Assembly (NCBI GenBank): GCA_038501625.1
Contig: JAZAYU010000006.1
Coordinates: forward strand, 11,658,638 to 11,722,637
DNA from: Corbicula japonica
Taxonomy: Eukaryota > Mollusca > Bivalvia > Venerida > Cyrenidae
Reading direction: 5' to 3'
Length of the DNA: 64,000 nucleotides
The position numbers were made by a program, and so were the translations under genes. Below are positions 34,614 through 46,945 of this stretch, piece by piece. Below the pieces are notes generated by a model that was given only the letters and a program-made list of their open reading frames with translations, made no database searches and had not been told where the DNA came from. Positions within the stretch are counted from its first letter, which is position 1, and each line of letters opens with the position of its first letter.

Positions 34614-37074
34614 CCATCATGGCCCTGTATTGCTCACCTGAGTACAAAAGTACTTTCAGCTTTACCCCAGGGCCTACATTTAAATAATGCTGGTAAAGGG
34701 TCTCTTAGTAAATTACAATACTCAACATGAAATATCTAAGGTCTAGTCACATTAGTTTCAGAGAAAAATGATTATTTATGTTTTTCAATATAAATCAATG
34801 CAAACTAAGAGAACCCTGGGGCGTAGCCAATCTTGGCCCAGGGGACATAATTTGAACAAACTTGGTAGATATCCACTAGACAATGCTACATACCAAATAT
34901 CTAAGCTTAAGGCATTGAGGTTTCCAGTAAGAAGATTTTTAAAAATTGCCTTTTTTACATATTAAGGGCCCCCGGGGCGAGGCCAATATTGACCCCAGGG
35001 TCAACATTTAAACAATGTTGGTAAAGGGTCTCTTCACAATACTCAACATCAAATATCTAAGGTCTAGTCCTATTAGTTTCCGAGAAAAATGATTTTTCAT
35101 GTTTCCTATATAAATCAATGTAAATGAAGAGAACCCTGGGGTGTGTCCAATTTTGGCCCAGGGGACATAATTTAAACAGACTTGGTAGACATCCACTAGA
35201 CAATGCTACATACCAAATATCTAAGCTTTAAGCATTGAGATTTCAAGTAGAAAGATTTTAAAAGTTTGCCTTTTTCACATATTAAGGGCCCCTGGGACGG
35301 GGACAATTTTGACCCCAGGGCCAACTTTTAAACAAAGTTGATAAAGGGTCTCTACACAATACTCAGCACCAAATATCTAAGATCTAGTCCTATTAGTTTT
35401 GGAGAAAAATGATTTTTCATGTTTTTCCTATATAACTATATGTGGTAAACATCATACCTAAATATAGCTGAAGACAGGTAGAAATATTCGATTTTGACAA
35501 TTCATGCCATCTGATCAGGATCTGCACTGGTCCCATTTTAGTCATATATAACCTTATGAATCAAAAATCCAACAGTGCAGATCCTGATCAGATGGTTCGG
35601 ATGTGCCGGCTGATCTGGATCTACACTGTTCGCCCAAGCAAAAAGTTGTGTCTATGGACGAAAGGGTTAATATAGTCTGAACATTTTGAGAAAGTGCTAC
35701 AAATTTGTTGTTGTTGTTGTTTTACTTATGAATTTAAATAAAATATTTAGAAAAGCCTGATATTCAGTGCTATAAAGTATTAAGAATGTTTATTTGGTCA
35801 GTATCCATAGATGTCAAAATTTACCTTATAAAAACTTCCAGAGCAAAGTTCTTAATATTGCAAAACACAGATCTTGAAGCAGGAAAGTTCAGTAGGTCAT
35901 TTGACCAGCAACTGGAGCAATGAACTTGATAGTGCATCCTAATACATCTGAATATAGCTGAAGACAGGTAGAACTGTTGAAATTTTGACACTTGAAATTT
36001 TCACTCTGCTACTAAAATTTTTGTTTCAAATTTTATCCCTGAACAACCAGTGAATGAATTGTTCAGGAAAGATTGAATTTTAAGATGGTATAATGGCTGT
36101 GTCAAAATCTGGTTAATAACTGTAGAAAATCAAAGGTTAAAAACAGAATTCAAGTTTTTCCTATATAAGTCTATATAAAATGAAGTGACCCCTGGGGCGG
36201 GGCCAATTTTGACCCCAGGGAAATAATTTGAACAATAATTGTAGAGTTCCACTAGAGGGTGCTAAATGCCAAATATCTAAGCTCTAGGCCTTGTGGTTTC
36301 AGACAAGAAGATTTTTAAAGTTTTTCCTATATAAGTCTATGTAAAATGAAGTGACCCCTGGGGCGGGGCCAATTTTGACCCAAGGGAAATAATTTGAACA
36401 ATCTTTGTAGAGTTCCACTAGAGGATGCTAAATGCCAAATATCTAAGCTCTAGGCCTTGTGGTTTCAGACAAGAAGATTTTTAAAGTTTTTCCTATATAA
36501 GTCTATATAAAATGAAGCGACCCCTGGGGCGGGGCCTATTTTGACCCCAGGGAAATAATTTGAACAATCTTTGTAGAGTTCCACTAGAGGATGCTAAATG
36601 CCAAATATCTAAGCTCTAGGCCTTGTGGTTTCAGACAAGAAGATTTTTAAAGTTTTTCCTATATAAGTCTATATAAAATGAAGTGACCCCTGGGGCGGGG
36701 CCAATTTTGACCCCAGGGAAATAATTTGAACAATCTTTGTAGAGTTCTACTAGAGGATGCTAAATGCCAAATATCTAAGCTCTAGGCCTTGTGGTTTCAG
36801 ACAAGAAGATTTTTAAAGTTTTTTCTTTCGGTTGCCATGGCAACCAGAGTTCTGCATGGAATTAATTTCTTTGAACAACTTTGGAAGAGCTTCATGCAAG
36901 AAACATTTGTGGCAAGTTTCATCAACTTTGGCCCAGGGGTTTAAGAGGAGATGTTGTTTAAAGCAAAAATTGACGACGCACGACGCACGACGGACGACGC
37001 ACGACGCACGACGCACGACGGACACAGGGCGATCCTAAAAGCTCACCATGAGCACAAGTGCTCAGGTGAGCTAA
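34614..37074 (+). mobile_element. Pearl-like element P5 inner, precise insertion in P5 outer
   Basis: The 5' end AACAAGAGGGCCATCATGGC has CTCACCTGAG (34633-34642). The 3' end has a GACGCACGACGCACG run, a hairpin (GAGCACAAGTGCTC), CTCAGGTGAG (37061-37070) and CTAA. The host array unit reads TTTGAACAATCTTT when intact. Here it is split as TTTGAACA|AGAGGG...GAGCTA|ACAATCTTT, with at most an ambiguous AACA shared. Confidence 0.9.
35443..36145. mobile_element. Insertion in P5 inner, including a piggyBac-like MITE
   Basis: The array breaks after 'CTATATAACTATATG' and resumes at 'AAGTTTTTCCTATATAAG'. The insert carries a direct repeat 'GCTGAAGACAGGTAGAA' (about 35469 and 35949). It also holds a palindromic MITE at 35503-35670 with GATCAGGATCTGCACTG and CAGTGCAGATCCTGATC arms, ending AAAGGGTTAA. 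Confidence 0.65.
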
Positions 37075-39907
37075 CAATCTTTGTAGAGTTTCACAAGAGG
37101 ATGCTTAATGCCAAATATCTAAGCTCTAGGCCTTGTGGTTTCAGATAAGAAGATTTTTAAAGTTTTTCCTATATAAGTCTATATCAAATGAAGTGACCCC
37201 TGGGGCGGGGCCACTTTAGACCCCAGGGAAATAATTTGAACAATCTTTGTAGAGTTTCACAAGAGGATGCTTAATGCCAAATATCTAAGCTCTAGGCCTT
37301 GTGGTTTCAGACAAGAAGATTTTTAAAGTGTTTCCTATATAAGTCTATGTCAAATGAAGTGACCCCTGGGGCGGGGCCAATTTAGACCCCAGGGAAATAA
37401 TTTGAACAATCTTTGTAGAGTTCCACTTGAGGATGCTAAATGCCAAATATCTAAGCTCTAGGCCTTGTGGTTTCAGACAAGAAGATTTTTAAAGTTTTTC
37501 CTATATAAGTCTATGTAAAATGAAGTGACCCCTGGGGCGGGGCCAATTTTGACCCTAGGGAAATAATTTGAACAATCTTTGTAGAGTTCTACTAGAGGAT
37601 GCTAAATGCCAAATATCTAAGCTCTAGGCCTTGTGGTTTCAGACAAGAAGATTTTTAAAGTTTTTCCTATATAAGTCTATATAAAATGAAGTGACCCCTG
37701 GGGCGGGGCCAATTTTGACCCCCGGGAAATAATTTGAACAATCTTTGTAGAGTTCCACTAGAGGGTGCTAAATGCCAAATATCTAAGCTCTAGGCCTTGT
37801 GGTTTCAGACAAGAAGATTTTTAAAGTTTTTCCTATATAAGTCTATATAAAATGAAGTGACCCCTGGGGCGGGGCCAATTTTGACCCCAGGGAAATAATT
37901 TGAACAATCTTTGTAGAGTTCCACTAGAGGATGCTAAATGCCAAATATCTAAGCTCTAGGCCTTGTGGTTTCAGACAAGAAGATTTTTAAAGTTTTTCCT
38001 ATATAAGTCTATGTCAAATGAAGTGACCCCTGGGGCCGGGCCAATTTTGACCCCAGGGAAATACTTTGAACAATCTTTGTAGAGTTCCACTAGAGGATGC
38101 TAAATGCCAAATATCTAAGCTCTAGGCCTTGTGGTTTCAGACAAGAAGATTTTTAAAGTTTTTCCTATATAAGTCTATGTCAAATGAAGTGACCCCTGGG
38201 GCGGGGCCAATTTAGACCCCAGGGAAATAATTTGAACAATCTTTGTAGAGTTCCACTTGAGGATGCTAAATGCCAAATATCTAAGCTCTAGGCCTTGTGG
38301 TTTCAGACAAGAAGATTTTTAAAGTTTTTCCTATATAAGTCTATGTAAAATGAAGTGACCCCTGGGGCGGGGCCAATTTTGACCCTAGGGAAATAATTTG
38401 AACAATCTTTGTAGAGTTCTACTAGAGGATGCTAAATGCCAAATATCTAAGCTCTAGGCCTTGTGGTTTCAGACAAGAAGATTTTTAAAGTTTTTTCCTA
38501 TATAAGTCTATATAAAATGAAGTGACCCCTGGGGCGGGGCCAATTTTGACCCCCGGGAAATAATTTGAACAATCTTTGTAGAGTTCCACTAGAGGGTGCT
38601 AAATGCCAAATATCTAAGCTCTAGGCCTTGAGGTTTCAGACAAGAAGATTTTTAAAGTTTTTCCTATATAAGTCTATATAAAATGAAGTGACCCCTGGGG
38701 CGGGGCCAATTTTGACCCCAGGGAAATAATTTGAACAATCTTTGTAGAGTTCCACTAGAGGATGCTAAATGCCAAATATCTAAGCTCTAGGCCTTGTGGT
38801 TTCAGACAAGAAGATTTTTAAAGTTTTTCCTATATAAGTCTATGTCAAATGAAGTGACCCCTGGGGCGGGGCCAATTTTGACCCCAGGGAAATACTTTGA
38901 ACAATCTTTGTAGAGTTCCACTAGAGGATGCTAAATGCCAAATATCTAAGCTCTAGGCCTTGTGGTTTCAGACAAGAAGATTTTTAAAGTTTTTCCTATA
39001 TAAGTCTATGTAAAATGAAGTGACCCCTGGGGCGGGGCCAATTTTGACCCCAGGGAAATAATTTGAACAATCTTTGTAGAGCTCCACTAGAGGATGCTAA
39101 ATGCCAAATATCTAAGCTCTAGGCCTTGTAGTTTCAGACAAGAAGATTTTTAAAGTTTTTCCTTTCGGTTGCCATGGCAACCAGAGTTCTGCATGGAATT
39201 GATTTCTTTGAACAACTTTGGAAGAGCTTCATGCAAGGAACATACGTTGCAAGTTTCATCAAAATTGGCCAAGCCGTTTCAGAGAAGAAGTCGATTGAAG
39301 CAATTGTTGACGACGGACGACGCACGACGCACGACGGACATCAGGCGGTCACAAAAGCTCACCCTGTCACTTTGTGACAGGTGAGCAAAGTGACAGGGTG
39401 AGCTAAAAAAAATATATGTTTAAGATGCTTTATGAAGCAGGCAAAAGATTGAAAAGTTGCGATTCATTTTCCGATCGGCGGCATATAGAAATAGAAGGGA
39501 AAATTTTCCGCATTGATTTGAATAGTAACTGGGTTGTGCGCGAAGAGCGACCATCGTATATATAGAAAAGCTCTTGTTGCGCACAAATAGTTGGGCTAAT
39601 TGTAGATTAGATCACGCTGTTTTGTAAAGCATCTAAATATATCATATAATTTTTTAAACAGCCGTTGGATCATGTTAAAATCTTACAAAAAATGAGAATG
39701 AATTGTTTATGAATTGTTCGTTATGTCATTGTATTAGTGTACTCATAGTCTCGAAACTTATTGCACGCGTAGCGTGCGAAAATTTTTTGACATTTATATA
39801 TTATATTTTCCTATATATCATATTTCATTACAGAGAAAAAAAACTTTGCTTGGGCAATTTTAGGGGGGGCGTACGCCGGGTCCGCCCCCCCCCCTGGATC
39901 CGCCTAT

Positions 39908-41454
39908 GCATTCCATTGCAGATCGGCCTAGCATGGCTTTTCGAATGAAATAGGTAAAATAACAACTAAATGTCTTAATATTTTCAGGTGTTAACTGTTC
40001 AAAACTTCCTTTCAGATTTTCACTTTTTTGGTATTAGGTTTACTTTTCACATATTTGGAAAACATATTACATACATAATTAGCAATCGAGGGTAAAATAC
40101 CATTTTCCATCATGAACTAAATGGGTTTTATATGTGACACTTTATGAACTATAAACTGGTTTCTATTACAAAAGAAAAAACAAGATGCTTCAAACAAGCG
40201 CAGTTGGGCATTTTTGGGAGAATACCTATTTATATTATGTAAACAGCTGTTTCATAGTGTACAAGTGACACGAAATGATTATCATGCTATTTCCTGCGTA
40301 ACAAGTACAACAAAATCAGAAACAAATTTATATTATATTTATTAAAAGTAACATTTGATTCCACGCAGAGCATAAATATAGATGACAAATTTTTATTACA
40401 CACCCTATATACTAATTGACCTAATTACAAAGAAAATACATTTTCGTTTACAAACAATAGTTATTATAACAATCAAGTTAACCGGTGTCAACACACAAAC
40501 AACTGCATGTGCCTGGAGAGAAAATTGTTGCCAAAATATCTGAAATTTTCGCTAAGATATTACATATCACTGGTAAAACTATATACATGCATGTTTTTTA
40601 TATAATTACCACATTGTTTCCAACATGGGATGTCAATGTTATTGTCTTCAAAGTGAAGGTCTAGTATGTAGCAAGTTGCACAAGTTCGGATAGGTTGCAG
40701 TTTCGAACCAAAATCGAGAAATTTCACGTTTGTACTTTTCATTCATTCTGATATTGCTACTTGTAGCTATTATAGCCGAAAGTAGCAATTATAGCTACTT
40801 TTGATACCTTTCCCCAACCTGCTGAAGCCGTTCCTGACCATTATTCAATTATATACATAGAAATACAAAAAAAATTTAGAATACGATTTTGACGGTGTAT
40901 TTTCGCATATTTTAATAGAATGGAATAATATTAGTGACTCGACACCCGTTTTACAAAAAGGGCGTTTTAGTTAGGGTTGGCAGGGGGGTGGGGAGGCTGG
41001 TCAAGCGCCAGTGATGTCTGTAACCTAAATTTAGGACAGTATAGCATCGCGAAAATGCATGATGAAATGGAGGCATACTTGGTGTGTTTCCTCTTGAGCT
41101 GCTGTCAGTGCAACCAACTGGAAATAATTTATTTCTTCCTTGAGTTGACATAATTTTAGATGTCCGAAAATGACACAAGTTCTTTATTTATCTATAATTT
41201 CCATCGTTTTCTTCTCGATCTTTCGACACGCTTCAGTAACCACATGCTTTAGTAAAAGCGCGGGAATCTAAAATCGGAAAGATAATGAATGTGCGAAAAG
41301 AAACGATCGCAATTAAAGTAATAGCCTAGCGGTTATCTGGAGATTATTTTAATCAAAGATTATAATTTGAGATGAATATAGAAATCTACCATGGGTAAAG
41401 TTTGTGATAATTTGGAAGTATAATATTCATCTGATTTTATGCTTTCTAATGAAA
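39908..41454. other. Unassigned spacer
   Basis: AT-rich DNA. A short run of alternating 'TAGCTATTATAG' and 'TAGCTAC' motifs lies near 40750-40800. A minus-strand frame (41178-40951) with KLFPVGCTDSSSRGNTPSMP looks somewhat exon-like, but no family was recognised. Confidence 0.4.
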
Positions 41455-44400
41455 TAATAATAATAATAATAAAATCTTTATTTAAAGAAGAATTCCAATT
41501 AAGTGTACATTAAACAAAATTAAATGTTAACTTATTTTCAATTGGGTCTTCTATAACAAGAAACAATGAAAGAAATAATACATACGCATACAAACACTCA
41601 CCCACGCACACACGCTCGCAGACACGCACGCAGACATACTCCAAACAAGGTTACACAAAATATTTAAAAATTGCAGCAGACAGACAATAGTATGTGTTGA
41701 AAATAGCAAAATTTATCATATAAACTGTAAAGACATGTGAAACAAAGTATTGTGTTGTGGCAATATTACACAGGCAATGTATGATCAAGTGGATGAAGTG
41801 AACATATTTAAAACAAAAGCATTTAAAGCGTTACTAGTGTAAAACAAATCGACCACAACAGAACATTAGTACCCCAGTTCATTTATATACAAACAAAAGC
41901 ATTTAAAGCGTTACTAGTGTATAACAAATCGACCACAACAGAACATTAGTACCCCAGTTCATTTATATAGATTAAATACCTGTAGTAATTATAAGAATGC
42001 TAACAAACGTATAGGCATGGGAGTATTCCAAGAACAGAGAAAAATGCAGCTTAAAAAAGATCATTTTGTAAAAGATAAGATTTAAGTTTCTTTTTTGAAT
42101 AGAACGACATTGTTTGAAGATCGAATATGCAAAGGATTTGAGTTCCAATTGTTCATTCACGTAAATCTAAAAGAATTTCGTAATACATTAGTTCGAGGAC
42201 GGATATGTTGTATGTCTTTCTGAGAAAATGCATGATCTCAAGTTGTATGATTCGTTATTAGCTACAGGCAATATGTTTGTGATATAATCAGGTGCAAGTT
42301 TATTTAAGGCTTTATATACATTATTAACCCTGAATGATATATACATCTGCTAAAGAATGATAACCATTTTAAAGTTGTGAATAACTCCTTTGTTTGCGTT
42401 TGTATAGGCTTCTGCAGAATTATTCGGGCAGTACGCTTTTGTAATTTTATAATTCTATTTAATGCTGATTTATTAGCATGACTCCAAATGGCGCATCCGT
42501 AATCAAGTGTAGGCAAAATATACGCATTATAAAATAATTGCTTTATTTCAGAAGAAAATAGGATATTCTTTTTAATAATGAAATTTTAGATACTACTTTT
42601 GAGCAAGTTTTATTTATATGTACTTTCCAACTTAGTGTATTGTCTACATAAACTCCAAGTAATTTTTGGCATTTAAGATTTTTAATTTGAGCAGTGCTGA
42701 TAAATAGTTTCAAATCAGTTTCACGATTAGCTTGTCTTTTAGATGTTATAACCATACAAGTAGTCTTAGACGGATTTACTGCCATGTTGTTTTTGTGGCA
42801 CCAAGTGTCAATCACATTAAGATCATTCCGTAGTTTTTCTTCTATAACTTGAATATTCCGATCATTTACATGAAGAGTTGCATCATCTGCATACATGTCA
42901 ATTGGTGAAGAAATATTTAAAGATATATAATTAATGTACAGTATGAACAATAGCGAACCAAGTATTGAGCCTTGAGGTACTCCAGTTGTTATTGGTAGAA
43001 AATCAGATTTCCCTTCACCATGTTTAACTAATTACATTCTATTGGAAAGATAAGAAGCAAAAAGGTTGATAGCGTTATTGTAAAAATGAAACAGTTTTAA
43101 TTTATGTAAAAGAATTTGATGATCAACAAGGTGAAACGCCTTTTTAAGATCTATAAATACTGTTCCTACCAACTCATTACAGTCTATCGCATAAACCCAG
43201 GTGTCAACTACTCGAATTAAAGCTGTTTGGCATGAATGATTTTTCCCGAATCCAGATTGGTTAGGATGTAATATGTTGGTAACGTGAAAATAGTTTTGTA
43301 AATGTGTGGCAATGTGTCTTTTAAAAATTTTAGAAAGGGTCGGTAAAATTGAAATAGGTCTGTAGTTACTTGGATCATCCTTATCTGAACCTTTATGAAT
43401 TGGAAAAACCCTTGCAAACTTGAATATGTCAGGAAATATGCCCTGGCTAATAAATAAGTTAATTATATTAGCTAAAATTGGTGATATCACATCTTTGCAT
43501 ATTTTAATTATTTTAGGGCTGATACCATCTAACCCTGTTGATTTATTTGCATTCAAGTGATGAATTATTTTACTTACTTCAAATGGCGTAATGAAATTTA
43601 TATCAAACTCCATCGAGCCTAGCTTGTCATTAAGTTGGTTCTTAAGGTCAATAAAATTTTCTGCTTTAAAGTCAGCTTTATATATTTTATTTGAGATATT
43701 TACAAAATGCTGATTGATAGCATTAACAATTTCATCTGGATTAATTAATGATTTATCATCCACATGAAGAGTTGACGGATAATTATTTATATGTGAGCTA
43801 TTGTCAGAAATGCATTTTAATATAAATTTTTCCATAATAAATTGGGTTCTTTCTTATTTTCAACAGCCGAATTGTAAAAGTTTTTCTTACTTTTTCGAAT
43901 AAGAGAGGTACACTTGTTTCTCCAAATTTTATACTGTAATTCATTATTACAAGCTTTATACTTATCTCGAATTCGCCGTGCATGTTTAATATCATCTGTG
44001 TACCAGTCTGATTGGTGTAATCTTTTAACGCGTTTCTTTTTTATTGGTGCATGTTTTTTCAACAAAATATGAATATCATTATACAAAATATCTAAGGCTT
44101 CATTAGGGTTGCTTATTAATTCTAGAGCAGCTAAGTCACATTTATAAAGATCTGAAATGAAATCGGGCTCAACAAAATTTGCGAAAGGTCTATATATAAT
44201 TGTTATATGACTGCTATTCTGGTCTCGTGTATGAAAAAGTCTTGTAGTAAAGGCAACTGGATAGTGGTCACTTATGCTTATTTTAGGAACTAGAATTTCA
44301 ATAATATTCTCATTTTCATTTGTATACAGATGATCGATTATAGTGGAGGATCGGGACGTTATACGCGTTGGGCTTTGAATTAATTGAGAAAACCCTAAGT

Positions 44401-44478
44401 CATGCATTACACTACTCCACTTTTCATTCTTAAACGTATTTGGTGGTAAAAACTCTCTATCGCATATTACTTGAAATA
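41455..44478 (-). pseudogene. Decayed non-LTR retrotransposon (LINE, CR1/Jockey-like)
   Basis: The minus-strand frames cover the end of an APE-type endonuclease (SRSSTIIDHLYTN, then KISISDHYPV, 44407-44260) and a linker. The reverse transcriptase follows, with NKSTGLDGISPKIIKICKDV, DPSNYRPISILPTLSKIFKR, FIDLKKAFHLVDHQILLHKL, GVPQGSILG and the catalytic YADDATLH near 42880. A frameshift near 43830 and an in-frame TAA at 43032 break it. The tail is 'AAATAAAG' followed by (TTA)n at 41455-41480 on the complement, typical of this LINE group. The 5' half is missing: the sequence stops being LINE-like near 44478. It cannot encode a working protein as it stands. Confidence 0.88.
41811..41970. repeat. 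80-bp tandem duplication in the LINE 3' region
   Basis: 41811-41890 and 41891-41970 are near-identical ('AAACAAAAGCATTTAAAGCG' through 'CCCAGTTCATTTATATA'), differing by one or two bases. Confidence 0.95.
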
Positions 44479-44970
44479 TCTACAAATATCAATAGATTAA
44501 ATTACCAGACATGTCACCGTTAATGTGCAAAGAACACCTTAATCTTTGCTGACTTAAAGGCACTCATTAATAGTTTATGGATAAATTTCTATGTAAAAAG
44601 TTACATTTCAGAATAAGCGTATAGATTTATCATTTCATTCAGACTATGTAAACAAGTTATTAGCTGCACCAAAATGATCACTCACCCATAAACAAAATTC
44701 TTTATAAAAAGAGAGAAATAACCATATCAAGAATCGCCACATCCAGCACACAGTCAAAAGTGGAGAGGAGAAGAGAGCATTGGTGAAGCAATGATCAGTT
44801 TCAAAATAGACATTGCAACTTAAAATATAACGCCCCTAAAAATGTACACGACTATTTAAACAAAGATACCGACATAAATGAACTGCCTAGAAACTTAAAG
44901 CAGATTCAAAATGAAGTATATTTATGAAAGGGAAAACAAAAAGACATCAAACAGCATTCATCTAAAAATG
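44479..44970. repeat. Spacer with a fragment of repeat E
   Basis: 44727-44815 ('GAATCGCCACATCC', 'CAATGATCAGTTTCAAAA') matches part of the repeat at 47430. The rest is unassigned. Confidence 0.6.
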
Positions 44971-46262
44971 TACGAGGGTTGATCAAAAATAAACCGGATT
45001 TTTGCTCTCAAATAAAAAGTTTCCTTTAAAACAATCAAATCTTTACACCAATAGAAATTCCAATTTATATGCAAACAGTTGATCCAACTTTTTATTTGAA
45101 AAACGCATACTTCTATTCATAATCACGGATAAAGAAACCATGGTAACGCCATCACGGCGCAGCGCATCATTTTTCTTTTACGTCCGAAGTTTAAAATTGT
45201 TTACTGTTGTTTCCAATCATGTTTTATACGTAAAAATCCACGAAAACGTCGTGCCGTTATTTTTTGACGTTATCGCAAAATATGACGTAATTGCATAAAC
45301 GCATATGGTAGCAATTGGATTTTTAATATCGTACGCTGAATGCGAATTGCGTTACAAATGGCGTCAACAGAAAAACTTGAAATACGGGCAATAAATATTT
45401 TTTGCCAGCAGCAAGGCGACACTCGGTCTAAAACTTTTGAAAAAAAGTTTAGCTATGCATGGGATGCATGCACTAAGCCGAACAGTGGTTTTTTGATTGG
45501 CACAAATATTTAGGAGAAGGCATCACCGACAAAGAAGGAAGAGGAAGAAAGAAGAAAGAGACAACGACGTAAGTGACGTTAATGGCGAATGCGTTGGAAA
45601 ACGACATGCGTTTAACGATTAGGGCGTTGATGGCAAAATTCGATGTAAGCTACGGGACCATGCAGACTTTTCTTACATGAGATTTGAAAATGTGAACGTT
45701 AAGATTTTTTTTATTATAATAACACTTTATTTTTTTTCAATTACACGATGTCTTGAATAATTGAAACTTAGGATATCGACGATCTTCGTTCCAAACCTTG
45801 CAAAATATGCATTTTCATAATGAAAAATACATGTTTTAACAATTTAGTTAATCGTGAATACTTATTTTATCTGAATATTATTTTTTATATGTTTCTAAAA
45901 CGGAAATGCATTTTTTTAAGGTTTAACAATACCTGATTACTAACACTAGGTGCACGCGCGCTGGGTCCCGCGTCTCTTAAAAGACACAGAGATGGTCCGT
46001 CGCGTGCAGGATTCAACAGCCTTCCTTCGTAGAGTGAACCGAGAAGGGGACGACTTCCTCAGTAACAACATAACGACGGACAAAACCTGGCTATGGTTCT
46101 ATGACCCAGAAACCCGGTCACAGTCGATACGCTGTAATAACGCGCAACGTCAACGACGTCACCAGTGTCGTCTTACCGTGCGCCGTGACACCTCGTATCA
46201 GACCATTTTATTCAGCAAACAGAGCGTACCAGGAACATCTTTTCAAATATCAAATATTAAAC
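44971..46262 (+). pseudogene. Broken mariner transposon
   Basis: The left end TACGAGGGTTGATCAAAAAT at TA is a mariner-type terminus. The frame from 45359 (MASTEKLEIRAINIFCQQQG) is the N-terminal helix-turn-helix; a +1 shift continues VVFDWHKYF and GRGRKK. After a 250-bp gap, ARWVPRLLKD, RVNREGDDFLSNNITTDKTW and FYDPETRSQS give the catalytic-domain start; the first Asp is kept as TTDKTW. The frame ends at about 46260 in repeat E, so the second and third catalytic residues and the 3' terminus are absent. Confidence 0.85.
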
Positions 46263-46440
46263 CCTAGTGACCGTTCCAAGGCGGTAACCCGAATGGTTCT
46301 CTTTTTCATTAACTGTTTGTGGCGTCTTATTTGAATTGACATACTAATAACAAACATGCTCTCTCTTCCTCTCTTCTTTTTCGCTGCGTGGGGCGGGGTC
46401 TGTGTTTTGTGAGTGTGGCGATTACTGATATGCATATTTC
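46263..46440 (-). repeat. Repeat E, copy 2
   Basis: Contains 'GACCGTTCCAAGGCGGT', 'TTAACTGTTTGTGGCGTCTT' and 'CTGCGTGGGG'. It matches the complement of 47430-47600 and truncates the mariner. Confidence 0.75.
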
Positions 46441-46594
46441 ACTTTTCTTTCAAGAAATTCAATGTTTTGGAGCCTCAACTTAATAGTAATTTATCCGGGT
46501 TATTTGTAAAAACCATCTGTAAATTTGGTTGCACGACGGGGGCAGGGGTTTGAGAGTTTATGAAGGTTTATAGGGAAATCTTTTTTTTAAAGGT

Positions 46595-46945
46595 TTTTAT
46601 ATGTTTGTGTGCTTTTGCATGCAACATTGTTGAGCTGATTGGTGAGTTGGAGTTATTTCACAAGAAAACTTGTACTTGTTTGTTGATATGAGAACCTGTT
46701 GGGGTAAGTGTGAGGTTAGTGCACCCTAGAACCTGGTTTAAACCTCCAATGGCATTTTTTTGCCACTGACTATTCCAATTCCAATCCCAATGGTTCTCTT
46801 TTTCGTTAATTGTTTGTGGTGTCTTATTTGAATTGACATACTTATAACAACATGCTCTGTTTTCCTCTCTTCTTTTTCGCTGCGTGGGGAGGCTGTGTTT
46901 TGTGAATGTGGCGATTCCTGACATGAATATTTAACTTTATTTTTC
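46595..46945 (-). repeat. Repeat E, copy 3
   Basis: From 'ATATGTTTGTGTGCTTTTGC' to 'GTGGCGATTCCTGACATG' it is the inverted partner of 47430-47765. The shared segments include 'AGAACCTGGTTTAAAC' and 'GTGAGGTTxGTGCACCCTAG'. Confidence 0.8.

Larger units (their letters stand above)
34274..39406 (+). mobile_element. Pearl-like element P5 outer
   Basis: The 5' end AACAAGAGGGCCATGATGGC is followed by CTCACCTGAG. The 3' end carries CTGTCACTTTGTGACAGGTG, a duplicated 'AGTGACAGGGTGAGCTAA' and terminal CTAA. About 14 units of ~168 bp ('GACCCCTGGGGCGGGGCCAA') span 37075-39170. Several units repeat as higher-order blocks: 37340-38000 closely matches 38170-38840. The 5' (CACCTGAG) and 3' (GACAGGTG) motifs do not match beyond eight bases, unlike the other elements. 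Confidence 0.75.
33126..39907. mobile_element. DNA transposon remnant with ATAGGYGGATC termini
   Basis: The left end ATAGGTGGATCTAGG and right end CCTGGATCCGCCTAT are inverted repeats, each next to a G/C run. CATTCC flanks both sides within a base or so. Removing the pearl-like element at 34274-39406 leaves about 1.65 kb. No transposase was seen in 33300-34273 or 39410-39850. A hAT-like origin is possible but not shown. Confidence 0.65.

Noticed and set aside
36151..39170. CRISPR-like regular repeats
   Set aside because: Units are ~168 bp with no unique spacers, in a eukaryotic genome; they are a tandem array in a transposable element.
40951..41178. Minus ORF with KLFPVGCTDSSSRG as a host exon
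   Set aside because: Weak donor, no conserved partner exons and no recognised family.
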